Assembly: GCF_029784165.1 (NCBI RefSeq)
Contig: NC_073695.1
Location: 232,812,380 to 232,876,379 of the forward strand
Direction: 5' to 3'
DNA: 64,000 nucleotides
Origin: Wyeomyia smithii
Taxonomy: Eukaryota > Arthropoda > Insecta > Diptera > Culicidae
Of this stretch, positions 1 to 11,986 are shown piece after piece. Numbering within the stretch: the first letter of the stretch is position 1; each line of letters begins with the position of its first letter. The position numbers were made by a program, and so were the translations under genes. The notes beneath the pieces were generated by a model, which searched no databases, was not told the DNA's origin, and saw only the letters and a list, made by a program, of their open reading frames with translations.

Positions 1-1112
1 ACAACTTGCCCGAAGCGAGATCCCGACTAATAATTCATACCGGTGGAGAGCATCGTTTTTTTATTGTTGTTGTTATTGTCTTTTTTTAGCTGAAAGTAGT
101 CATGCGTCATTCCCTCCGAAATGACTTCATTCGCCGCCGTCGTGCACAACAGTGGTCACACGAAAGTGGGTTTCTTAACGGGTAACACAGAAATTATCGT
201 TGCAGCGAAACTGACTGACGTCGGAAGTGCGTAGGACTGCCACGGATGACGCCAGTCGCCCCATTTCTGGCACTCGAGGTAAAATATGTTATGGGTTGAG
301 TTTACTTGCGAAGGGGGAATTGTAGCATCGTTGTCTAGAAAAAAATTCCCTATACTTCCCGCTTGCAGAGAGATGACATAGTTTGCGGGATTCGTTTCAC
401 CCTGAAAACCCCCTCCCCCCAGAGGTATTTCTCTCTAAGCGGAAATGACGCAAGCAAACGGTCTTATCACTGTCAATGATAGCACCTCAATAAGTACCTA
501 TGCAAAATAGAATGCACAATATGGCTGGGCGGGCCACTAGATCACAATCGGCGCTGACGGTTGGGTTTTATGAATGGCGGCTGTCACGAGCTGCTGCCGA
601 CCGTCATAAATTTACTCATCCATTCATTCATTCATTTATTCACCCGAGTCGGAGGCCGCTTGCGGTGTACTACAATATCCAACGCCTATTCTGCGTGCAA
701 TGCAAATAGTAGACCTGAAAAGGTCGGAACTCATCCGGTCACCCTGTTAGCGGTTGATGTACCAGGGTCTTTTCCATATGTGGCGATATTAGGCGACAAC
801 AGCAACGACGACGACGACTACGACGGCGATAATGACGCGGGGGCGATGAATGCGTTCCGTCGCTCCGTTTGCTGTCAGAAGACAACAGGTTTGTTTTGGT
901 TTGCTGCTCGTACGCACGCCCGCTCAAACCGGACGCCGCCACCGCTGCCGTCGTCATTACTCCGCCATCGTATCGCAAACAGAGCACAGTAGATATAGAC
1001 ATGTCCAACGAGAGCCGCATGCTATTTAAGGCTAGGTTGGACGGTTCCAATGGCACCACCTCTGGCCGTCTGGCTGGGCGGCTTATCTCCAAGGAACTAA
1101 AAACGATACATG
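1..1112. other. Unassigned flank left of the LTR element
   Basis: No gene is supported here. I see simple-sequence patches: an (ATTC)n-like run near 612-645, an ACG/GAC-rich trinucleotide stretch near 799-843, and a C-rich tract near 410-420. Open frames up to 143 codons exist on both strands, but they overlap one another and look like chance products of the trinucleotide repeats. The segment ends at the left LTR of the retrotransposon. Confidence 0.6.
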
Positions 1113-1489
1113 TGCGAAGCCTACCCGTGTAGACTCCGCCAGGACCTGTGATAAATCGAAATAAAACATCAGAGTCCTGTACGCATGGTCATTCGACCAT
1201 GCGGAACGCTTGATGAAACAAGATTGAATTTATTAAAATAACTCAACTTAATTCTACCCTACCAGAAGAGCCGGAGAGAAACAGTTCTCTTGTCCGATTC
1301 TTCGTCCTGTCCTCGTCTAATCCTCTCAATTTTAATTACTCAGTTATACTTTTGTGTCTTCCGTCTCGCTCAATTCACTCGCGGACTGGCGTCACTTACT
1401 CAATCGTAAATCGTTCGGTATTTATTATTATTATTGTTATTTTAGGTTCTTTGCCATGTGGCCGTCATCGTTTCGTTTCTCATGAAATA
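1113..1489 (-). repeat. Left (3') LTR of the Ty3/gypsy element
   Basis: Direct repeat of 18069-18445 with about four substitutions by eye, roughly 1% divergence. It contains a hairpin GCATGGTC-ATTC-GACCATGC at 1183-1202. No convincing polypurine tract is seen beside it at 1490-1510, which is unusual because a 3' LTR should have one on its internal side. Confidence 0.9.
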
Positions 1490-4400
1490 AGTAGAATTGC
1501 TAAGTGCATTGGAAAATGCTTATTAATCATACACGCGCGGCTATTATTTCAGAACCTGTCTGTGAGAACGGAATGTCGCGATTTATTTCAAATTCAAGAA
1601 ACATGCATGGACAAGAATATTCCTGTCCATGGGAATGTAATGCAAGACTTTATAAGAATCAAAAATGTTTTCCTAATTTCTTAGACGGCCTGTTCATCTC
1701 CTCCCACTCAAAGCGCCGTGAGTCATCCAGAAGAGATGACTTACGTCGGTCTGCTGCTGGCATATGTATAATACAAAATTTAAAAGGAATGATTACGCCA
1801 ACCTTCCTGGTTTGCCCTCATATCGTCGTTTGTGGAGTTCGTGAAAATGCTTGCAGGGTCTCGTCGTCGAATCGATGCACCGAGCCGGGTTGCGGGAGAA
1901 ATTGAACAGGAGGGGCGTGTCTGGCCTACAAGGTTCTCATCAGCTGGTGGTAGAATCGTCTTATTGCTCCTGGTGGTGGAATCGTCTTATCGCGCCTGGT
2001 AGTGGAGTCGTCTTATTGCTCCTTATATCGTCAAAACCTCGTATGTTATGAACTTTGTTGGCTGGCGGACTTCTCTCCAAAGTGTATTGGCTATATAATC
2101 GTATTACGCCCGCCGAAAAAACATTCTCCTAAACCAAGTGGCAAAAATCGTTTCTTGATTGCCACAGGTTTCGTTATATGGTGATAGTCAGCTGGCTTGA
2201 CTTGGCCGACTATACGGGGTTGCAAATAACTTGCTTGTAGAATAACTAGCTTCCATTCATGCGCGCATCTTGATTAGCAGCGCGAAAGGAAAAAACATTG
2301 TCGTTAAAACGATGCAAAACTGTGTAGCAATGTTTTGCTCGTTGGGTTTTTAGTGATGGCGGCCCATGTTTTGATAGGTATGTGCTCGCATTTCACTCAT
2401 TAGGCTTTGCCTCAAAATTTGGTGTATATCTAGCCCGACCGTGGGCTGTGTTGATTCTGGCCATGTCGTGGTTGACTTCCTTCTCGTCACAATTCGCTTC
2501 CTCGATATGCGTCATCCATCTCGGTATTGGTCATCCTTCTCTTCTCATCATGCTGTTTAAACCGTTCAGCCGTCGACACCCGATCGTCCAACTCCCCGTA
2601 CCCGACTCCTCGTTCTTTGTGATATATGAGAGTTTTATTGGGAACCCTCTCGGCTTCTTCCTGGATAACTCGCTCCGTCTCGATTATTGAATTCAGAATG
2701 GTATCACTTCTTAATTTCTACTCCTACTAAGCAAGCGGTTATATTTTTTTTTTGCTTAAATTCTTTTTTTTGTGTGGGCCAACTTACTGTTTAATATTAA
2801 TTGCACTCGCGAACGGGCTCTTATGTTCTATTATTTCTCCTAATCTTCTACTTAAACACTATGCCCGTTTTTCTTTTTCTTCGGTTAACATAATTTTTCT
2901 TTTCCTACTAAAGTGTACAATATATTTTTTTCTTGATTATATCGGATGCTATTGGTTAATCAACGTTTACATTATTCATTCTCAACGAATTTTTACTTCA
3001 CAATTATTATTTTTTTCACTTGAACTCAATCCGATTTACAAAAAAAATCTTTTTCTAATTCTTGTGCGTTTTTTTTTTCTTTGTCAACCTCTGTTGTCCG
3101 TCGTGGCTCTTTTCCTTTTCATTAAAACATTTCTCTTTCTCATAGCAACTTTTTCTTTTCTTTTATTGGATTTACAATTATTTTATCCGATTTACAAAAA
3201 CTCTTTAGGCCATTTTAATTATAATACTGCTGTCTCGGTCCGTCATACTTACATTTTACTTACACGTCTCCTGTTATGCAGTTTCCTGCATATACCTCTC
3301 CCCCTTCCGTCCAAAGGTGCGACCACCAGTCATAGGAGTTCTGAAAGAATAAGAATGTTAGATATAGAAGGAAAGTCTTGCACACTCAATCATCCTGGGC
3401 TAGCTACCCCCTTGTTTATTTCGTTTATGCTGAAGTCACCTCAACCATTCCGGGTTAGCTATTCCCGTTGTTTACAACTAGCGTTAGTCGTCTCCTCGTC
3501 CAAGAAGTTCAACATTCTCTCCACAACGTCTTTCTTAGTTATTATTGTTGTTAGTCATCTTATATTTTTGTTAAATCAGTCCTCGTGCTTGTGACACCTT
3601 CGGTTCACTAAATGTTTTCCCCATATCTGAATTTGCATTTAAAATTTTAAGACAAAAATGCTGTATGAATTTTCCACACATCTTTCTACAAATTTCTTTT
3701 CCCCTCTCCTTAAAAACAAAACTTTTCCCCTCTAGTCAATGTCACTCTTATTGTCATAAGCCCTTAATTGTCCTGTTTTTGTTTGAGCCCCTTGGCTTTT
3801 ATTTACTATTTACCATCCGTTTAGGTAGCTCAACAAATGCTCCTTTTTTTCACGGCGACTTTCTTGTCTTTTCTTCACGCCATTTCATTTTATACTCAAC
3901 TTTTTGTGAATGCATTCCTTCGACTCTTGTCAATAAAAGGCTATTCTTCTGTTTCGGTGACTTTTTGTATTTCTTCACGCCTTTATATTTTATGTCTTCG
4001 TTCAATTTCCTTCGATTTTAGCTCCGAGCATGTTTAGCTATCGGTCGGCTCTGTCAAATTATTCGTATTTTTTTTCGTTGAGTTTATCGTCAGTCGTTAT
4101 ATTTTCTCTTGCTACATGTCTCTTTTCTCACGTCTCATAGTTTTGCGTTAAAAATTTCCTCCCTGTTGGCGATTTCTTGGCCAACACTCTTTGAATTCAT
4201 CAAGTGCCCTCGCGTTTTACCCCACATAATAATTTATTTCACAGTCTAACAAGACGTGAAATTCTTAGGTTCGTAACCTTGCTTAACTTTTCATAATGAA
4301 GATTTAGACGATTATTGTGAACTTTTCAAAAGTAGAATTAAATTTTTGTGTTTCGTGCTAGTCGAATTTTTTAACATCGCAAATCTTCTCAAATAAAATA

Positions 4401-5329
4401 ATCTTTACGCTTACTATAATTCTCATAATTGTCATGTTCCGTCGTAGCGAAAGCAACGTTAACACATTTAAGTCAGTCGTTCTATTTCCACTTTATGCAT
4501 CGTTGACAAATTTCCATGGTCAACGCCATATGAGCTGCGTCAACGCGTTTGCGCTTGCAATAAAAAATAAAAATAAAAAAAAATAGTGTCGAATGCACTA
4601 CGATGCTCTGCTGATAGACGCTCGTCGCTTGTATGTGCGCATCAAACTTCTGTCTTTATTTTTTTTCTTCCTTACGGTGATTCTCCTTTCGCTAGCCGTG
4701 TCACCGCTGTTTCATTCATGATTTTTTGTTTACTATCGGGCTTTACTATGCACCTAATGCTTTACTTGTAGAATATTTTGCTGAACATATCAGCTGTTGA
4801 GTTCTCGGCAATGAACTCTAAATGAGTAGGAATCTAATCCTATACGATATAAACAAATACAATGTTGCATCTTGAGTAATTTCAACTTGATATGCATATT
4901 TGACCGACTAAGAATTAATATTATTATACAACGTCTGTTTGTCGGGCCCGCGCATGATGATATTGCGACTTTTTCACTTGCCAGCGGGTTTGCCGCTGAA
5001 TTGTATGGCGCCCCCGAGGAGGCAAATTAAATTGCGCTTGCTCATGCTTATTTTGTTCTATTTAAAATTAATGATTTTACTTCGCTACAATTTATTCTTC
5101 ACATAAAAGAAAAATTTAAAATAATTCTTTATAAAATTATTATCTCTTTATTTTTGAAAATTGTTCTTATAGAGTTAAGTCGTTTTTTTTTCAAACTTCT
5201 GTCGGCGTCTTTTATTTACTGTATATTGTATCACGCTGTGGTGCGTCTTCAAAACTCATGTCGTGACATGTCGTCAAATTAATCGTCGGCTGTGATTTCT
5301 TTAAAAAATAAGACAAATGCAAATTCGTA
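1490..5329. other. 3.8-kb post-integrase region of the Ty3/gypsy element
   Basis: It lies between the integrase remnant and the 3' LTR. An env gene would sit here in an errantivirus, but no minus-strand frame is recognisable. The + strand is strongly T-rich from about 2700 to 4700 and carries an 843-bp open frame (2752-3594) rich in Phe, Leu and Ile. That is expected from base composition and I do not call it a gene. A 26-bp tandem repeat lies at 1945-2022. The region could be an old 3' UTR or a further insertion whose edges I could not find. Confidence 0.5.
1945..2022. repeat. Three 26-bp tandem repeats
   Basis: Three head-to-tail units at 1945-1970, 1971-1996 and 1997-2022. Each runs from TGGTGGT or TGGTAGT through ATCGTCTTAT to a final GCTCC or GCGCC, with a few substitutions between units. 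Confidence 0.85.
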
Positions 5330-5332
5330 AAT

Positions 5333-6548
5333 CTAGTCATAGTAACGCTTTAATCGGTTATTATGAACTTTCTCAAGGCGATTGCCGTTTTTTATTGCTG
5401 TGGTCATTTCGCTTGGAATTTCGACCACTTCATAAGGTCCTCTCCACATATTTTGGAGCTTTTGACCTGGTCCAGTCAAAACATGTTTTACTAACACAAG
5501 ATCTCCCCACATAGGTTTGAAGTCGTTGGAAGTCTTGTCGTAGATTAGCTTGCGACCTTCTTTACTTTTGATTAAAATGGGCCTTCGCATTCGCATGCAG
5601 GTCATAAAAGATCTTTTCCATCTCTTCAGCATACGTTTTGTAGTTAATGTCTTCTAGGTTTTTTCGTCTGTATATGGAGGTCGGTATGCGTGCCGCACGT
5701 CCATATAATAGGTGGAATGGAGTATAGCCCGTGGATGAATTCACGGTTGTGTTATACTCGAACATAAAAAATGGAAGAAATTGATCCCATGTGCTAGGCT
5801 TTCCGCCGACAAACTGTCTTAAATATGTTTTCAGTTCGCGATTTGATCTTTCTACTAAATTAGCCTGTGGGTGGTACGGACTAGTTGTAGTCTTTTTAAT
5901 CTTCAAAATTTTGCACACGTCTTTCATAAGTGCGCTTACAAAATTTGTGCCGTTGTCTGTAACTAGTTCTAACGGCGCACCAAATTTACATATATAATTT
6001 TTGACAAAAGTTTCCGCTACTGTATAGCTCTCTTGATTTTGCATTGGTGCAACAACTAAGTATCTAGTCAAGTCATCTTGCATGACTAGACCATATCGGT
6101 TTCCATTATCGGATTCGGGTAACACCACGATATCCATATATAATTTTTCAAATGGCTCTGACGCAGTCGTAGTGATCTGCATCGGAGTCTTGTTTGCTCT
6201 GCAAATTTTATTCTTTTGGCAGGAGTCGCACTGCCGGACATAATTCTCAATATCGCGCCTCATATTAGGCCAAGTAAATAATGTGCCAATTCTTTGGCGC
6301 ATACGACGAGCTCCAACATGTCCTCCTAGAGGTGCGTCGTGAAATTCTGTCAAAATCGTTTCTACCTGATCCGGCGCTACTAGTTTACGTTCGCTATCAG
6401 CATTGTATAAAATAATTTGCTTTTCTAGCTTACTTGCCAGAAATTGAATCATTTGGAGAATCTCTTGTTGTTTTATTTTTCTAAAAGAAATTAAATGAAT
6501 AACCCCGGCAGCTTTCACGGCCGTGGGGCTTTTATTGAAACTTTCCAA
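5333..6548 (-). pseudogene. Integrase of the Ty3/gypsy element, frameshifted
   Basis: Integrase joins the retrotransposon cDNA to chromosomal DNA. The main frame (5562-6548, 328 codons) has the zinc-binding H-H-C-C set (His70, His77, Cys107, Cys110) and the catalytic core with Asp139, Asp198 (VTDNGTNF) and Glu233 (LVERSNREL). The Asp198-Glu233 spacing of 35 is the D,D-35-E pattern of retroviral-type integrases. The C-terminal part (TGPGQKLQNMWRGPYEVVE) continues in another frame at 5333-5632, overlapping the first by about 70 bp, so a frameshift lies near 5560-5630. It follows the RNase H remnant on the same strand. All key residues survive, so the break looks recent. Confidence 0.88.
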
Positions 6549-6599
6549 AAATAGTAAAAAGAATTTTCGGCAGTCGATTAATGAATTTCCGCTACCGTC

Positions 6600-7748
6600 T
6601 TAAATGAAACCGCCTACATCCTTAACTTTTAAATTTAGTATCCCATCTTCTACATATTCTTTCAGTCCATGTGACAGCTGGTACAGTGTCTTAAGTTCTC
6701 TGTATGCTGTCCGACTGTTCAAAATGACGATACGAGCTTCGATATTTCTCTCGTCCAATATTCTCTTCGAGACTTCCACTGTCTCGCTTGGTATCAGGTC
6801 ATTTGATAATGCTTGTGAAAAATCCTCATATGAAATGTCAACGAGCCGTTGCTCATCCTCATCTTCTACGACATCTGCAATGTCTATGGCACTCAAATCT
6901 TTAATTGTGCCATTTAAATCATCTAACGCGTTTTTTTGCTGTTCTAATAGGTGCTTCTGTTGACGCGTAATCATAGCTATTTGCCTCCGGGGTGCACTTT
7001 CTTGCCCCTGACATGTCCCGTCAGACAGTCTTGATAAAAAATCTGCGACTATATTCTCGCTTCCTTGTTTGTATCTGATGCTGCATTCCAAACCTTGCAA
7101 CTTCAGTCTCAGTCTTGTTAGCGTTGGAGACGTCTTTTTAAGCCTCGAAATCGCTATAAGAGGTCGATGATCCGTGTAAACGATAAACTTTTGACCAAAA
7201 ATGTAGTGTCTGAAATATTCTACGGCCCATACAAGTGCCAGTAGTTCCTTTTCTATTATATGATACCTTGTTTCTGCACCTACAAGTGCCCGACTCGCGA
7301 ATGCGATCGGCCGGTGCATGGATTTTTCATTCGACAAGACGGCACCAATAGCATAATTGCTAGCGTCCGTCGTAATAACAAAAGTGTCCTTATAATCTGG
7401 CCGGACTAAAACAGGCTCTGTTATCAGCGCGTTTCTTAGGATTTCGAACGCTTCCTGGCATTCCTTTCCCCACACAAATTTAGCGTCTTTCTTCAACAAA
7501 TCATTGAGCAGTTTGCGTTTTTCCGCGATGTTAGGTATAAATTTCCCGAAAAAACTTACTGTGCCCAAGAACAATCTTATACCTTTTACGTTAGTGGGCG
7601 GCTTAAGGCTCTGTATGGCCTGTATATTTGCATTTATGGGCCTAATGCCGTTTTCACTAATGACATGACCCAAATATTCTATTTCTCTCTTTAGAAATTG
7701 GCATTTCGATGGTTCAATTTTCAAATTATGTTTACGCAATGCTTGCAA
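6600..7748 (-). pseudogene. RT thumb/connection and RNase H of the Ty3/gypsy element
   Basis: This 382-codon frame continues the reverse transcriptase after a frameshift near 7720-7750. It starts in the RT palm/thumb (LGHVISENGI, residues 26-35) and runs into RNase H, which degrades the RNA strand of the RNA/DNA hybrid. RNase H landmarks are TTDASNYAIGAVLS (Asp128), IIEKELLALVWA (Glu167) and YTDHRPL (Asp193). Beyond residue 250 it becomes a charged linker toward integrase. About 50 bp with a stop separate it from the integrase frame. In an intact copy it would be one polyprotein with its neighbours. Confidence 0.87.
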
Positions 7749-8539
7749 TGCGCAATGCTACGCAGATTAACATTGTGATCGGCGATTGTGTCGCCAAAAA
7801 CTATTATATCATCGAGGTAGACAAATGCTTTTACATCCCCGATCTCAAACAAAACAGTATTCATTAGCTTTTGAAAAGTTGAAGGACTGTTCTTCAACCC
7901 CATTGGCATTCGCGTAAATTCAAAATGGCCTTTTGGCGTAGAAGAAGCCGTTTTTGCCGCATCACGGCGGTCTATTGGGACTTGATAAAAGCCCGATTTT
8001 AAATCGATGGAAGAAAAATATTTCGCTTTCCCCACATTATCCAATATCTCGTTGATAAACGGTATCGGATATACAAAAGGTTTAGTCACCTCATTCAAAG
8101 CTCTAAAATCAACCACGATGCGATACTTTTTGTTGCCGTCGGCATCTGGTTTCTTTGGTACGCATAGTACCGGTGCATTCCAAGGATTTGTGCTAGGTTT
8201 TATTATGCCTTGCGCCTTCATTTCTTCGATTTCTTTATTTATGTGCCTTTTCGTAGCTTCAGGAAATCGGTATTGCCGCTTATTAATTGGAATCTCAGAT
8301 GAAGTTTCGATCCTATGTGTCGCGGCGTCAGTAATAGTTAGCCTGTCGCCTTCAAAAAAGAAAACATCTGCATAATTTTCTACAATTGTCTTGATTATTT
8401 CGAATTCTGAGTCAGATAAATGGGCTAAGTCTAACACCTGTCGTAATTTTCTGATACGTTCCATTCCCCTTGGCTCCGGTTTTAGCTTGTGTTCCAATAA
8501 GTCACAATCAAGCCTTGAATCTAGATTTACTTCAGGCAT
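7721..8539 (-). pseudogene. Reverse transcriptase N-terminal half of the Ty3/gypsy element
   Basis: 272 codons with the Ty3/gypsy RT order: YRFPEATKRHINKEIEEM (finger region), WNAPVLCVPKKP, YRIVVDFRALNE, FSSIDLKSGFYQ with catalytic Asp179, FTRMPMGLKNSPSTFQ, and the active-site YLDD at residues 241-244. The frame is lost about 20 residues after YLDD and resumes in another frame at 7748. It should form a gag-pol polyprotein with the protease frame to its right, but about 90 bp containing a stop separate the two. Confidence 0.9.
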
Positions 8540-8629
8540 GGATATTTCATCAATTTTTACTGACTCAATACTAGGCAGCTCGCCCTGGCTTATGTAAGGT
8601 TCTACGAAATTTATATCTCTCAGTTCGTT

Positions 8630-9736
8630 TTATACCAGAACTCTATTTCTGGCTGCTACATAAACATGCCGGTTGAGAATTTCTTCCTTGGGCACACTCC
8701 AAGGGCTCAAATCATCAGGACCTCTATTCCCGTGCTTCTTGAATACTATATAGTCCAAATTATTTCCTATCTGAAGCGTATGCTTCTTTAAAAATTCCGC
8801 CCCGATTATTCCCTCGTGCGGCAAGTTTTCTAATATATGAAATTGTGTCGGGATCAAAAAGTCTCCGACTATTAAATCCAACATAATTGTTCCTAAGGTA
8901 TGCACAACTCCTTGTCCGATACCTCCAAAAATGGTAATATTTTGCGTATTAACCGGTACATTCAAATGATTTATAATACGCGCATTTATCATATTTACAC
9001 ATGCTCCTGTGTCTAAAATAAGGTTTAACGTAAACCGAACATTCTGTCGAGCCAGTAGTGTAATCATTAAATAACCACTGACATCGTAATAGATTCTCTT
9101 AGCCACACAGACACTGTTGTCTCTTATGTGATTACACGCGGTCTCCCAATCGGAAATTTCTATGTTGCTGGGTTCATCGGTACATCTCCGCCAGTCAACA
9201 TTCTCGCATATTTTTGCCAAATCATCATTGAAATACTCCCGCGCAATAGGATCCATGGTACCCTCTTTTTGGCAGTTGGTACTTTTTTCTTCAATCCTGT
9301 TTACATTTAATATTCTCTGAGGCCTCCGTTCATACGAGTTCCTGTACCACCTATCAATTGGTCCGTTTTGACCACAATTAATTTGCCAACTCTTGGCGTA
9401 GTTCCCTCGGCTCCGCCGATGTGTATGTGCCGTGCAAAGGCTGTCCTTAAATCGATTGTCATAGTCGTGTCCTCTATTATTATAATTGCTATACCTGCGA
9501 TTGATATTCTTACTTCTTCTAAAACGCCTGCTGTTACAACCGGCTCCTGTGTAATTAATTGTAAAAATGTTTCTGTTTTGATCATGCTGTCCAAGCGCAG
9601 CACGTTGTTTTTCGATCCATTCTAGGCGATTTTCTATTTCAGAAATGTGATTACCCTCATGGCCCTCATGGGCGCTCGTTTGCCTCGAGCAGCTTCTTTC
9701 AACGCGGTGTAAACTTATAAAGTTAGTTGACGACAA
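8630..9736 (-). pseudogene. Protease region of the Ty3/gypsy element, with possible gag C-terminus
   Basis: 368 codons. The second half is a retropepsin-like aspartic protease: LNLILDTGACVNMINARI with DTG at residues 242-244, then the flap-like TIFGGIGQGV and the GIIGAEFLKKH motif typical of gypsy proteases. The first 150 residues are rich in Arg, Asn and Tyr with scattered Cys and His, like a decayed nucleocapsid, but no CCHC knuckle is intact. No long gag frame precedes it. A 33-codon fragment further upstream (minus strand, about 9770-9880) may be a gag remnant. Confidence 0.8.
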
Positions 9737-11061
9737 TGAAAATAGCCTATTTTTTGTTTCTTCCTTTTTCTAAGTACCACGATCGACTCTGTTAACCAGA
9801 GGTGATTTCTCCCGTGCTAGAATAATTTCCCGATGCAATTTAAATCTTGTTATTAGATCCCAAGAAATCATGTTCTTTTTTATTAATCCTTTATGAGAAA
9901 CCATAAAAAAACAAACACGCATACTAATTTTCACTTCATATCTCAGAAATGCTACCGATTATTTTAATTCGATTTAATTGTTTGATTATTTAATTAAAAA
10001 TTCAAAGTTTGGTTTACTTGGAACCCATTCAACTTCGCTCAGTTTTATATAAACTAAATTGCATAGTGTCGCATAGGCGCTTTACGCTGATAATTTAATC
10101 TGTTTCAACACCAATAGCATTTCTCTGCTATCTGTCTAAAATGAACACCGTGTGCTACCGCACTGGTTAGCCGCTATGCTAATTTCTGCTTATGATAGCA
10201 GAACGTAAATTGTAGAGCGTAGAAGAAATCCACAACTTCTAATCGTGATCGTCGTCGTCACGTAAAAATTTGGCACCTGATCGTGTCTGAGTACTTAATT
10301 ACTCACTCAATAATGCCGTCGGTGTGCCAAGCAGTTTGTGCTAGCAATTTTACCTCTCGTATTGCCACGATGCTATACGATTAAACTGACCATCATCTAT
10401 CATATCATCTATATCAGCTAAACGGCAAAGAACGGCCCTAGACGCATACTTACTGTATCTTTTCTTTCTGAAAATAAGTTTTTCTAGAACGTATGCAATT
10501 TCTGACGATCATGAATCTGCGATTCTGGAAAAAAATGAACCAATTTCATTTCTTGATATCATTGATTTATAGCGGTATAGAAAGAACCATGATTTACTAC
10601 TTCTTAAACGTATTAAAAAAATCAATATTAATCAATGTTTTATCCAAACAAAAGCGTAATATTTTTTTATAAATTGCATCTAAATATTTAAAATCTGTAA
10701 ACTTTTTCACATAAAAGTTTTTTTTTTTTTCATATATTTTTAACAAAATTTGTAACCCTTTAACCAATTCTGATCTTTTCTGCCAAAAATCTTACCAAAT
10801 AATTCGAAATAATCAGTAAGTAATTCTGATAGAAACTTTGATATTTAAACCTTTAACAAGACCTAGTTTTTTAACAAGTTGATGCAAAAAAAAACTTCTT
10901 AACAACATATCAAGACTGATCGGGTAGAGTATTCCTGCAACCTAAAAAAAAATTCAAATTTATTTTTCTAATTTATCTTTTTTGGATTTATGTTAGTTTC
11001 GCGCCTAACTGTGATATTTTAGCGGGTCGCTTACGGATGGTCCGGGCTTGACGCTGTGCTA
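9737..11061. other. Presumed decayed gag/5' region of the Ty3/gypsy element
   Basis: In element orientation this stretch lies between the primer site and protease, where gag belongs. The minus strand is full of stops, and A/T runs are frequent (10540-11000). I see no intact gag, no secondary LTR and no other gene. It ends at the 13-bp direct repeat that marks the nested 6-kb insertion. Confidence 0.5.
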
Positions 11062-11619
11062 TTAGTACGGATTAGGGGTGTGCGAAACTGGCTTTTCTGG
11101 TGTCGAAACGAAACGAAACGAAATTAACCCTTAATTTCGGTTTCGCCAAATTAGTCGAAACGAAATCAAGGTGGATTTCGAGTTCTCGAGACGAAACGAA
11201 ATTGGTCTCTAAATTTCGCGAAATTTCGAAAAATAAAATAAATGTTTCTGAAACATAGCATTACAATGATTTGTAACGTTGGAGCGTACGCTAACGAAGT
11301 ACCCTTCAGCAGCTGATCGTAAGGAGCTTACCTGGTCGACGAAGAGTAACGCAGGTATTCAGATATTGATAAATCGACAATGACGAGAAAATCAAAAATG
11401 TTAAAAACTAAAATCTTGATGCATTCATTTATACAGATTATATTGCAGGTAATAGTAGCGCGATAGATACAAATGATATAAAGGTCAAACTCGAAGTGTC
11501 TTTGTAAATAATAATTCAATAAACTTCTGAACTGATTCTTTTGGTTTGAATGCAACTATGTTCAAAATAGTAATCCTTCTTTCATAGCACTTTCATCATT
11601 CAAAATCCAAGTTTTGTCC

Positions 11620-11895
11620 TAGAGCTCGAACTGGAAAACATGAGAGATGGTAGGTAGGTTTTCAACCATTCCTGTGAGTTCTGGTGTCCCTAGCAAAGAT
11701 AACTTTTCACTTTTTTTTTTGCAAACGTAAAAGCGACGAATCCGATAAGCAATTCCTCGGCGGCCTTCTGATGCATTTCTGCATTCTCTAAAAGCAGCAA
11801 AATTCACAGGAATGGTTAAAATGCTGTAAAACCTTTGGAGGGCAACTTTTTTTTCGCTTTTGTCGACCAGTGTTATTGAATTTTTTTTTAACACC
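11620..11895. repeat. Dispersed tandem-type repeat, copy 1
   Basis: Resembles 37170-37530 by eye. Shared landmarks in order are TAGAGCTCGAACTGG, TTTTCAACCATTCCTGTGAG, GCGACGAATCCG with AAGCAATTCC, AAAATTCACAGGAATGG, and TTTTTCGCTTTTGTCGACC. The 37-kb copy contains one whole unit and the start of the next, which suggests a monomer of roughly 290 bp arranged in tandem elsewhere. Confidence 0.6.
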
Positions 11896-11986
11896 GTTTA
11901 GTCAGACTAGACTAAGTGACATCTTTATCAATTCGAGGAAAACAAAATGAAAGTTAACTATTCTGTAAACTTGGAAGTTTTTAATA

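Noticed and set aside
561..1132. Overlapping frames of 87-143 codons on both strands
   Set aside because: They fall over trinucleotide and tetranucleotide repeats, overlap each other, and contain no domain; the last ends inside the LTR.
1945..2022. CRISPR-like array
   Set aside because: The three 26-bp units are directly adjacent with no spacers, and the context is a eukaryotic retrotransposon.
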